Assembly (NCBI GenBank): GCA_027297025.1
Contig: JAPUIM010000145.1
Span: 1-5,009, forward strand
DNA length: 5,009 bases
Source: Bacteroidota bacterium
GTDB taxonomy: Bacteria; Bacteroidota; Bacteroidia; Cytophagales; Cyclobacteriaceae
Direction of reading: 5' to 3'
The translations under genes were made by a program, and so were the position numbers. Positions 1 through 5,009 of the stretch are shown in pieces (within the stretch, counting starts at the first letter, position 1; every line of letters starts with the position of its first letter). The notes below the pieces were generated by a model. That model was given only the letters and a program-made list of their open reading frames with translations, was not told where the DNA came from and did no database searches.

Positions 1-111
1 ATAAATTGTCTCATCGATATTCTTAAGTCCATCAATCTTGACAAATCAAAACTTAACCATAAAACCCTGTCATTTTTTAATGAACTGACACAAACGGAAC
101 TCAAGTTTTGA
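1..111 (+). CDS. C-terminal end of an unidentified upstream gene (partial)
   Basis: Reading frame 1 is open from the first base for 36 codons and stops at TGA 109-111. The peptide is hydrophilic and protein-like, ending in NELTQTELKF. Its stop codon overlaps the TTG start of the next gene (TTGA, 108-111), the kind of overlap common between co-transcribed genes. I do not recognise the family from this short tail. The alternative + frame 2 is also open from base 5 to a stop at 86-88, but its product is poor in charged residues. The minus strand is open opposite frame 1, so a chance open frame or a leftward gene cannot be excluded. The gene start lies outside the window. Confidence 0.5.
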   Translation: MNCLIDILKSINLDKSKLNHKTLSFFNELTQTELKF

Positions 112-869
112 TAATTACTTTTTTAGGAACAGGCACTTCTCAAGGTGTTCCAGTAATAGCATGCAATTGTGAAGTATGCAAATCTATTGATTTCCGGGAT
201 AAGCGTTTACGTACTTCAGTACATATAAACACTCAGGATACCAGTATTATCATCGATACCGGTCCTGACTTCAGGCAACAAGTGCTAAGAGAACGGATTG
301 GAAAATTGGATGCGGTATTGTATACCCATGCACATAAAGATCATACCGCTGGCATGGATGATATCCGGGGTTTTAATTTCAAACAGAAAAGAGATATGCC
401 TATTTATGGAAGGCTAGCAGTGCTGGACCAAATAAAAAAGGAGTTTGCCTACGTGTTTTCTGATCATAAATATCCTGGGATTCCTGCAATTACCCCTAAT
501 GTCATTGAAAACCGACCCTTCAAGATTAACCGTGTGGTGATTACCCCTATCGAAGTATTACATTACAAACTCACGGTGTTTGGTTTTAGAGTGGGGGATT
601 TTACTTATATCACCGATGCTAAATATATTGATGAGGAAGAAAAGGAAAAAATCAAAGGATCTAAAGTGTTGGTGCTAAATGCTTTACAAATCAAACCACA
701 TATTTCCCATTTCAATCTGGAAGAAGCTGTAGCCATGGTTGAACAATTGAAACCTGATAAAGCCTATTTTGTGCATATAAGTCATAAGTTAGGTCTTCAT
801 AAAACCATTATAGAAAGCCTACCTCCTCATATTGAGCTGGCCTATGACGGTTTGAGACTTGAAATGTAG
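108..869 (+). CDS. PhnP-like metallo-beta-lactamase-fold hydrolase
   Basis: A cytoplasmic metallo-hydrolase of 253 residues, usual for PhnP-type proteins; no signal peptide or membrane segment. The N-terminal FLGTGTSQG motif (residues 5-13) starts the fold. A CxCxxC cluster (C19, C21, C24) matches the cysteines that hold a structural zinc in E. coli PhnP. The dinuclear metal site is visible as THAHKDH (H74, H76, D78, H79), with H152, D170 and H223 as likely further ligands. The family hydrolyses phosphodiester bonds; PhnP acts on a cyclic ribose phosphate in phosphonate breakdown, but no phn gene is present here, so the substrate is unknown. The start is TTG at 108: an in-frame stop lies at 81-83, no ATG or GTG precedes the conserved motif except one GTT-adjacent stretch without a start, and homologues begin about four residues before FLGTG, as here. 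It is followed 11 bp later by rqcH and is probably co-transcribed. Confidence 0.9.
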   Translation: MIITFLGTGTSQGVPVIACNCEVCKSIDFRDKRLRTSVHINTQDTSIIIDTGPDFRQQVLRERIGKLDAVLYTHAHKDHTAGMDDIRGFNFKQKRDMPIYGRLAVLDQIKKEFAYVFSDHKYPGIPAITPNVIENRPFKINRVVITPIEVLHYKLTVFGFRVGDFTYITDAKYIDEEEKEKIKGSKVLVLNALQIKPHISHFNLEEAVAMVEQLKPDKAYFVHISHKLGLHKTIIESLPPHIELAYDGLRLEM

Positions 870-880
870 TTCAGGTACGG

Positions 881-2428
881 ATGCAGAATAACTACTATTT
901 ACTTAAACAATTGTCGGACCAACTCAAAAGAAAGATCCTGGGATGGAAATTAATGAGCTGTTTTTCACAAAACAAAGATGAATTGGTGCTGGAGTTCGGA
1001 AAAGGTAATGACAGGTTTTATATCAATGCAGTTTTGCCTCAGGATCTAACATGTTTGGTCTTTCCCAGTCAATACCATCGTGCCCGAAAGAATTCCATTA
1101 ATCTGTTTAGTGAAGCCCTCGGATTTACAGTGAACGATATACGACATTACCTCAATGAACGATGCTTTTCCCTGCAAATAGGTGAATACATGATATTATT
1201 TAAAATGTTTGGGAATAGGTCTAATTTGATTTTATATCATGGAGATCAATTTTTAACAATGTTCAAAAAGAACCTGAAAAAAGACCGGGACATTCAGCTT
1301 GATACACTTGATCGCCAATTAAATCAAACATTTCAAGAATTTTTGCAACAAGATTGTGATTACAAACCTTTATTTCCCACTTTCGGAAAGGTGGTGGAAC
1401 ACTATTTAAGAAATCATAACTATGGATCACTAAACCCTCAAAAACGTTGGGCATTATTGGAACTAGTGAGAGAGAATTTGGAAAATCCACATTTCTTCGG
1501 AATATACATCGACCAAAAGCCTGCCTTCTCTCTTATTGATTTTGAGAATAGCGTGGAATTGGGTGATCATCCTATTGAAGCCCTGAACGAGTTCTATTAT
1601 TCCATTTCCAGAAATTTCCAACTGGAAAAAGAAAAACAGAAAGTGGTAAGTAGAATAAACCGAATGTTAAAAAGAAACCATAGTTATTTAGAAAAATCCG
1701 AGTTAAAGCTAAAAGAAATTGAACTCCGTCCTCAAAATAACCAGATCGCGGATATTATCATGGCCAACTTATCCAACATTCCCAACCGAGCGGAAAAAGT
1801 TGAACTTCTAAATTTTTATGAAGACCAATCAATTATTATCAAACTAAATAAAAAACTCAGTCCCCAAAAGAATGCTGAAACTTATTACCGAAAATCCAAG
1901 AACCATCAGATAGAAGTACAAAATCTAAAGAATAATCTGGCCAAGAAACAAACTGAAACCAAGGCACTGCAAAAATATGTAAAAGCAATTAGTGAAATAA
2001 AACAATTAAAAGATCTGAACAACTTTTTAAAAGCAAACAACCTGGTTTCGTCCACTGAGGTCAAAATAGTTTTACCTTTTAAGGAGTTTACCATTCAAGG
2101 GTTTTCGGTATGGGTGGGAAAAAACGCCCGTGATAATGATCGTTTATTGAAGGAATTTGCCTGGAAAGAAGACCTTTGGCTCCACGCCCGAGGAGTATCG
2201 GGATCACATGTCATTATAAAACACCAGGCTGGTAAAAATTATCCAATGCCGGTAAAACAAAAAGCAGCACAAATAGCAGCCTGGTTTTCTAAGGGTAAAA
2301 CCGATTCCTTTTGCCCGGTTATCTACACGGCAAGAAAATTCGTTCGAAAACCTAAAGGCAGTGAGCCGGGAGTAGTAAAAGTAGAAAAAGAGCAAGTGCT
2401 GTTAGTTGAACCAGCACTTCCAGTTTAA
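881..2428 (+). CDS. rqcH: RqcH-type NFACT protein (ribosome-associated quality control)
   Basis: 515 residues, somewhat shorter than the roughly 570 of Bacillus subtilis RqcH. The family binds 50S subunits carrying stalled peptidyl-tRNA and recruits tRNA-Ala to add C-terminal alanine tails. Visible domains: NFACT-N (about 1-165) with the core stretch FKMFGNRSNLIL (107-118); a shortened, divergent region where a helix-hairpin-helix domain normally sits (about 165-240); a charged, helical coiled-coil middle (about 243-385) containing the family element ADIIMANL (290-297); and NFACT-R/DUF814 (about 400-510) with WVGKNARDND (411-420), LHARGVSGSHVII (434-446), AAQIAAWFSKGK (462-473) and YTARKFVRKPKG...PG (482-497). 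The acidic-arginine pair of NFACT-N appears as E93-R94 rather than Asp-Arg. ATG at 881 has a weak AGG at 873-875. Family assignment is firm; alanine-tailing activity is inferred. Older annotations call this family fibronectin-binding protein A. Confidence 0.92.
   Translation: MQNNYYLLKQLSDQLKRKILGWKLMSCFSQNKDELVLEFGKGNDRFYINAVLPQDLTCLVFPSQYHRARKNSINLFSEALGFTVNDIRHYLNERCFSLQIGEYMILFKMFGNRSNLILYHGDQFLTMFKKNLKKDRDIQLDTLDRQLNQTFQEFLQQDCDYKPLFPTFGKVVEHYLRNHNYGSLNPQKRWALLELVRENLENPHFFGIYIDQKPAFSLIDFENSVELGDHPIEALNEFYYSISRNFQLEKEKQKVVSRINRMLKRNHSYLEKSELKLKEIELRPQNNQIADIIMANLSNIPNRAEKVELLNFYEDQSIIIKLNKKLSPQKNAETYYRKSKNHQIEVQNLKNNLAKKQTETKALQKYVKAISEIKQLKDLNNFLKANNLVSSTEVKIVLPFKEFTIQGFSVWVGKNARDNDRLLKEFAWKEDLWLHARGVSGSHVIIKHQAGKNYPMPVKQKAAQIAAWFSKGKTDSFCPVIYTARKFVRKPKGSEPGVVKVEKEQVLLVEPALPV
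2385..2419 (-). terminator. Candidate terminator of the pyk transcript inside the rqcH 3' end
   Basis: A perfect 8-bp inverted repeat, AAGTGCTG (2394-2401) and CAGCACTT (2412-2419), encloses a 10-nt loop. With one bulged base the stem could extend by GTT/AAC to leave a 5-nt loop. Read on the minus strand, the hairpin is followed after four bases by five U residues (A-run 2385-2389 on +). This is an imperfect but plausible intrinsic terminator for pyk, lying in the last codons of rqcH. In the + direction only a TTT follows (2424-2426), so it is weaker for rqcH. Confidence 0.4.
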
Positions 2429-2438
2429 CAAGTTAAAC
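2423..2438. repeat. Small palindrome containing both convergent stop codons
   Basis: GTTTAAC (2423-2429), two bases, then GTTAAAC (2432-2438) form a perfect inverted repeat over the end-to-end junction of rqcH and pyk. It includes the TAA of rqcH (2426-2428) and the TAA of pyk (TTA at 2433-2435 on +). As RNA it could fold as a 6-bp stem with a 4-base loop, but it is A/T-rich and weak. Symmetry is partly forced by two facing TAA codons, so function is uncertain. Confidence 0.45.
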
Positions 2439-3857
2439 CACCACACTTATTTTCAACATATTGGTATGTTTCTCCCAGTGAAGGGGCATACTTGCAGTAG
2501 TTATCCATACATCTCCCTTTTTTAGGTAACCATGTTCTTTAAGAGTGGTCTCTATATCGGAGAAGGTTTCATCAGTAGATTTCTTATGTTCATAATAAAT
2601 TACCTTTACACCCCATACCAGGTTGAGAGTGTGGAGCAAACGTTTATTGGAAGTGAACACAAATACTCCCGCTCTAGGACGGTGGCCTGACAGCCGATAT
2701 GCGGTGTATCCCGATTTGGTCATTCCCACGATAGCTTTGGCTCCGGTTCTGGTAGCTAATCGGCAGGCAGTTGCCACCAGGTCATCGTAGAGAAATAATA
2801 CCGATCCTGGTTCAACTTCATGCTGTTTATTGTAAATACGGTCATATTTTTCCACATAGTCAATGGTCTTTGCCATGCTTTGCACCGATTGAATCGGGAA
2901 TTTCCCAGCGGCAGTCTCTCCTGATAACATCAAGGCATCAGCCCCGTCCAACACCGCATTGGCCACGTCATTGGTCTCTGCACGTGTAGGTCGTGGGTTT
3001 TCCATCATACTTTCCAACATTTGGGTGGCGATGATCACCGGCTTATAAGCCATATTGCATTTGTATACAATTTCTTTTTGAATCAGGGGCACCCTTTCCA
3101 TAGGGATCTCCACTCCAAGATCTCCTCGGGCCACCATCAGGCCATCGGCAGCATCGATGATCTCATCGATATGCTCGACTGCCTCTGGTTTTTCAATTTT
3201 GGCGATTACTTTGGTGAACTTGCCCTTTTGCTCGATATGTTTTTTTAAGGTATATATATCTTTGGCGGTTCGCACAAATGAAAGGGCTACCCAGCCAATA
3301 TCCTGTTCCAACCCAAAATCAAGGTCTTCCACATCTTTATCGGTCAATGATGGAGCTGAGACATGAGTATCGGGTAAATTCATTCCTTTTCTGGATTTTA
3401 ACAGACCTCCATGTACCACCTTGGTAAGAACATCGGCGCCTGAAATCCTTTGAACTTCCAATTCAATTTTCCCATCATCCATCAGAATAATATGTCCTTT
3501 TTTCACATCTTCTGCCAGAGAAAGGTAAGTGGTGCTTATTCGCTGTTCATCTCCAACAATTTTCTGAGTAGTTATGGTAAGTTCCTGGCCACTGTAAATT
3601 TCCACTCCCCCATTTTTCATCTGACGGGTCCTTATTTTGGGCCCTTGTAAGTCCTGCAATAAGCCTACGCTTACACCACTCTCCTCATTGAGTTCTTTAA
3701 CAATGGCCAACACCTTTAAATGATCCTCATGGGAGCCATGGGAAAAATTAAGTCTGAACACATTGACTCCTGCCTTAACAAGAGCCTTCATTTGGGATTT
3801 ATTATTTACCGCTGGTCCAACTGTGGCAACAATTTTTGTTTTTCTCCAATCACTCAT
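2433..3857 (-). CDS. pyk: Pyruvate kinase
   Basis: Converts phosphoenolpyruvate and ADP to pyruvate and ATP in the cytoplasm, the last step of glycolysis. 474 residues is the normal bacterial length, without the extra C-terminal PEP-utiliser-like domain of some Gram-positive enzymes. The barrel A domain has NVFRLNFSHG (32-41; R35, N37, S39, H40) and D69; the B domain cap spans roughly 75-165; the active-site strand IAKIEKPEAVEHIDEI (218-233) carries K220 and metal ligand E222; MVARGDLGVE (241-250) carries metal ligand D246; IATQMLESM (276-284) carries T278. The C domain (about 350-474) has TKSGYTA (380-386) in the phosphate-loop position of the effector site; whether it binds an effector is unknown. 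Its tail has ASMPLHWEKHTNMLKIS instead of the glycine-rich GTTN tail of enterobacterial enzymes. L70, Q71 and K74 match the potassium-independent signature. The ATG begins 3 bp after the stop of the IPExxxVDY gene, indicating an operon. Confidence 0.97.
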   Translation of the reverse strand: MSDWRKTKIVATVGPAVNNKSQMKALVKAGVNVFRLNFSHGSHEDHLKVLAIVKELNEESGVSVGLLQDLQGPKIRTRQMKNGGVEIYSGQELTITTQKIVGDEQRISTTYLSLAEDVKKGHIILMDDGKIELEVQRISGADVLTKVVHGGLLKSRKGMNLPDTHVSAPSLTDKDVEDLDFGLEQDIGWVALSFVRTAKDIYTLKKHIEQKGKFTKVIAKIEKPEAVEHIDEIIDAADGLMVARGDLGVEIPMERVPLIQKEIVYKCNMAYKPVIIATQMLESMMENPRPTRAETNDVANAVLDGADALMLSGETAAGKFPIQSVQSMAKTIDYVEKYDRIYNKQHEVEPGSVLFLYDDLVATACRLATRTGAKAIVGMTKSGYTAYRLSGHRPRAGVFVFTSNKRLLHTLNLVWGVKVIYYEHKKSTDETFSDIETTLKEHGYLKKGDVWITTASMPLHWEKHTNMLKISVVV

Positions 3858-3860
3858 ATC

Positions 3861-4292
3861 TTAGAACACCAGATTCTCTTTGGATTTCAGTTTTGATACA
3901 TCGATTTTAGTGAGGTATTGGATGATCTCTAAATTCTTCAGCTTTCCTTCTAATTCGGAAATATTAAAAGTGTCTCCCGATCCTTCCAACATTAGAAAAT
4001 AATCGAAGTTCTTCAATTCTGGTAAAAGATAGGATTTTTTTAGTTCATCCCCATCTTCTGCTTTGTTTTTCAAGATCCTTAAACTGCTATTTTCAGTTTC
4101 AAAAAGAAAATTGGAGATAACCAATTTTTGCTGATTCAGATATTCCAAAATCAGATCAGTATTTTTTACAAGCCTAACCTTTAGCTGGTTATTGATTGAC
4201 CAAATTAATTTATAATCTTTCACCGGAGAAATCATACCGATAAGATTAAAATTGTAGTCATAATCAACGATTAACTTATTCCTCTTCTTCAT
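3861..4292 (-). CDS. IPExxxVDY family protein
   Basis: A 143-residue soluble protein of a family known from Bacteroidota and with no established biochemical function. The name-giving motif appears as LPELKNFDY (90-98), with Leu for Ile and Phe for Val, followed by a hydrophobic run FLMLEG. Other features I recall as typical of the family are the start KLIVDYDYNFNLIG (6-19), YKLIWSIN (27-34), FLFETENSSLRILKNKA (62-78) and the tail KIDVSKLKSKENLVF (129-143). No signal peptide or membrane segment is seen. The gene lies 3 bp upstream of pyk and divergently from acpP; the family commonly sits near pyk, acpP, fabF and rnc in this phylum, which suggests but does not show a link to central carbon or lipid metabolism. 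A minus-strand promoter candidate lies directly upstream and would give a very short leader. Confidence 0.88.
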   Translation of the reverse strand: MKKRNKLIVDYDYNFNLIGMISPVKDYKLIWSINNQLKVRLVKNTDLILEYLNQQKLVISNFLFETENSSLRILKNKAEDGDELKKSYLLPELKNFDYFLMLEGSGDTFNISELEGKLKNLEIIQYLTKIDVSKLKSKENLVF

Positions 4293-4303
4293 CCGAAATC
4301 GGT

Positions 4304-4334
4304 CATAACTAGTAAAAATGAAGGAATTCGCAAA
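4304..4334 (-). promoter_or_regulatory. Candidate Bacteroidota promoter for the IPExxxVDY-pyk operon
   Basis: Read on the minus strand, TTTG (CAAA at 4331-4334 on +) is followed by a 19-bp spacer and TAGTTATG (4311-4304), which differs at one of the fixed positions from the Bacteroidota -7 element TAnnTTTG. Element spacing fits the phylum's -33/-7 promoters. The -7 element ends 11 bp before the ATG, so the leader would be only a few bases long. This is pattern matching only. Confidence 0.35.
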
Positions 4335-4355
4335 TTAAATAAGATTGGGAGATTG

Positions 4356-4387
4356 TTTGGCATTATTGCATATAATGTATTTCTTTG
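4356..4387 (+). promoter_or_regulatory. Candidate Bacteroidota promoter for acpP-fabF
   Basis: TTTG (4356-4359), a 20-bp spacer and TTTCTTTG (4380-4387) resemble the Bacteroidota -33 TTTG and -7 TAnnTTTG elements with one mismatch in the latter. The start of transcription would fall near 4392-4396, about 20 bases before acpP. A perfect TATAAT (4371-4376) is also present but has no well-placed TTGACA-like partner: TTGGGA (4345-4350) is 20 bp away, and this phylum does not rely on that consensus. The acpP leader is A/T-rich and lacks a Shine-Dalgarno sequence. Confidence 0.35.
4361..4377. repeat. 17-bp inverted repeat in the acpP promoter region, possible operator
   Basis: CATTAT (4361-4366) and ATAATG (4372-4377) form a perfect inverted repeat around TGCAT. 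It lies entirely between the candidate -33 and -7 elements of acpP, where a bound dimeric regulator would block transcription. Six A/T-rich base pairs per arm can arise by chance, and no regulator gene is in the window, so operator function is only a possibility. Confidence 0.25.
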
Positions 4388-4414
4388 CAGAATATTTAAC
4401 TAAATTTTTAGAAA

Positions 4415-4651
4415 ATGTCGGAAATAGCACAAAAAGTTAAAGGTATAATTATTGATAAATTAGGTGTTGAGGAGTCTGAGGTTACTCCTGAAGCTAGTTT
4501 TACTAATGATTTGGGGGCAGATTCTCTTGATACAGTAGAACTTATCATGGAATTCGAAAAAGAATTCAATATTTCTATTCCTGATGACCAAGCCGAGAAT
4601 ATCGCCACTGTAGGCCAAGCCATTTCATACCTAGAAGAAAACGTTAAATAA
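4415..4651 (+). CDS. acpP: Acyl carrier protein
   Basis: A 78-residue acidic protein, the standard length. It carries growing acyl chains on a 4'-phosphopantetheine arm for type II fatty-acid synthesis in the cytoplasm. The attachment site is S37 in the motif [15 protein letters not shown] (34-48), which is also the recognition helix for partner enzymes. The segment [20 protein letters not shown] (51-70) matches the usual third and fourth helices. The ATG is preceded by an A/T-rich leader without a Shine-Dalgarno site, typical of the phylum. The next gene, fabF, starts 29 bp downstream on the same strand with no terminator-like hairpin between them, so the two are likely co-transcribed. Function is secure. 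Confidence 0.98.
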   Translation: MSEIAQKVKGIIIDKLGVEESEVTPEASFTNDLGADSLDTVELIMEFEKEFNISIPDDQAENIATVGQAISYLEENVK

Positions 4652-4680
4652 ATCCCTTTATCCGGCACCAAAATTCATTT

Positions 4681-5009
4681 ATGAATTTAAAAAGAGTAGT
4701 AGTTACAGGATTAGGTGCTCTTACTCCTTTAGGAAATACTATTACTCAATATTGGGTGGGATTATCTAATGGGGTCAGTGGGGCTGCCCTTATTACTCGA
4801 TTTAATGCCGAGAAATTCCGAACTAGATTTGCCTGTGAGGTAAAGAATTATGACCCCTTGGACCATTTCGATCGCAAAGAAGGCAGAAAAATGGATCCCT
4901 TTACCCAATTTGCACTGGTGGTTTGTGACGAAGCCATTAAAGATGCTAATCTCAACCTAGATAAAATCAATCCTGAAAGAGTAGGTGTGATTTGGGGATC
5001 AGGCATTGG
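4681..5009 (+). CDS. fabF: Beta-ketoacyl-ACP synthase II, N-terminal part (runs off the window)
   Basis: The first 109 residues of an enzyme of usually about 415. FabF condenses malonyl-ACP with acyl-ACP to elongate fatty acids and uses the ACP encoded just upstream. Identity is shown by VTGLGALTPLG (8-18), GVSGAALITRFNAEKFRTRF (31-50, the usual family stretch), DRKEGRKMDPFTQFAL (64-79) and RVGVIWGSGIG (100-109) at the edge. The catalytic Cys-His-His residues lie beyond the window and cannot be checked. The assignment to FabF rather than FabB rests on this N-terminal pattern and on the acpP-fabF order. In this phylum rnc (ribonuclease III) commonly follows. Translation starts at ATG 4681 after a leader without a clear Shine-Dalgarno site. 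Confidence 0.95.
   Translation, partial: MNLKRVVVTGLGALTPLGNTITQYWVGLSNGVSGAALITRFNAEKFRTRFACEVKNYDPLDHFDRKEGRKMDPFTQFALVVCDEAIKDANLNLDKINPERVGVIWGSGI

Noticed and set aside
1263..2395. Three minus-strand open frames opposite rqcH (1263-1490, 1906-2094, 2204-2395)
   Set aside because: They lie wholly within a well-conserved gene, have no recognisable family features and look like antisense shadows.
3153..3170. Perfect 8-bp inverted repeat ATCGATGA / TCATCGAT inside pyk
   Set aside because: It arises from repeated Ile-Asp codons (ATC GAT) in the conserved HIDEIID segment of pyruvate kinase; the spacer is only 2 bp and there is no reason to see it as a regulatory site.
2771..3650. Several plus-strand open frames opposite pyk
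   Set aside because: They are antisense to highly conserved pyruvate kinase motifs, overlap one another and encode no recognisable protein.
4371..4376. Perfect TATAAT as a sigma-70 type -10 box for acpP
   Set aside because: No TTGACA-like element sits 16-18 bp upstream, and Bacteroidota housekeeping promoters use a different consensus; kept only as a note.
4408..4671. 87-codon minus-strand open frame opposite acpP
   Set aside because: It covers acpP almost exactly in antisense; its serine-rich product is what the reverse of an ACP gene gives.
1..5009. Mobile element, CRISPR, tRNA, riboswitch or defence system
   Set aside because: No terminal repeats, regular repeat-spacer pattern, tRNA-like fold, integrase or transposase motif, or defence domain is visible; almost all bases are in housekeeping genes.

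Overview
The window is ordinary core-genome DNA of a Bacteroidota bacterium. I place it more narrowly only as 'not an enteric Bacteroides-like background with certainty'. The reasons are an IPExxxVDY-family gene (a family known from this phylum) next to pyruvate kinase, Bacteroidota-type versions of ACP, FabF and RqcH, A/T-rich translation leaders without clear Shine-Dalgarno sites, and promoter candidates of the TTTG-N19/20-TAnnTTTG type. Coding density is very high and no mobile element, CRISPR array, tRNA or rRNA is visible.

Left block, + strand (1-2428): the last 36 codons of an unidentified gene probably run in from the left edge and end at 111. Its stop overlaps the TTG start of a PhnP-like metallo-beta-lactamase-fold hydrolase (108-869). 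Eleven bases further on, rqcH begins (881-2428), encoding an NFACT-family ribosome quality-control factor. These look like one transcription unit.

Right block, - strand (4292-2433): an IPExxxVDY-family protein gene and pyruvate kinase (pyk) are 3 bp apart and surely co-transcribed. pyk runs head-on into rqcH; the two stop codons are separated by 4 bp. A hairpin inside the last codons of rqcH, with a U-run in the pyk-proximal orientation, may terminate the pyk transcript.

Far right, + strand (4415-5009): acpP (acyl carrier protein) and the first 109 codons of fabF (beta-ketoacyl-ACP synthase II), the start of a fatty-acid synthesis operon that leaves the window. The 122-bp gap between the IPExxxVDY gene and acpP is a divergent promoter region with one promoter candidate on each strand and a 17-bp inverted repeat within the acpP promoter candidate.

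The genes join glycolysis (PEP to pyruvate), fatty-acid synthesis and translation rescue. I see no convincing new biological system. The points most worth a second look are the divergent RqcH signature residues, the potassium-independence signature of the pyruvate kinase, the convergent terminator arrangement, the divergent promoter region, and the overlapping TTG start.
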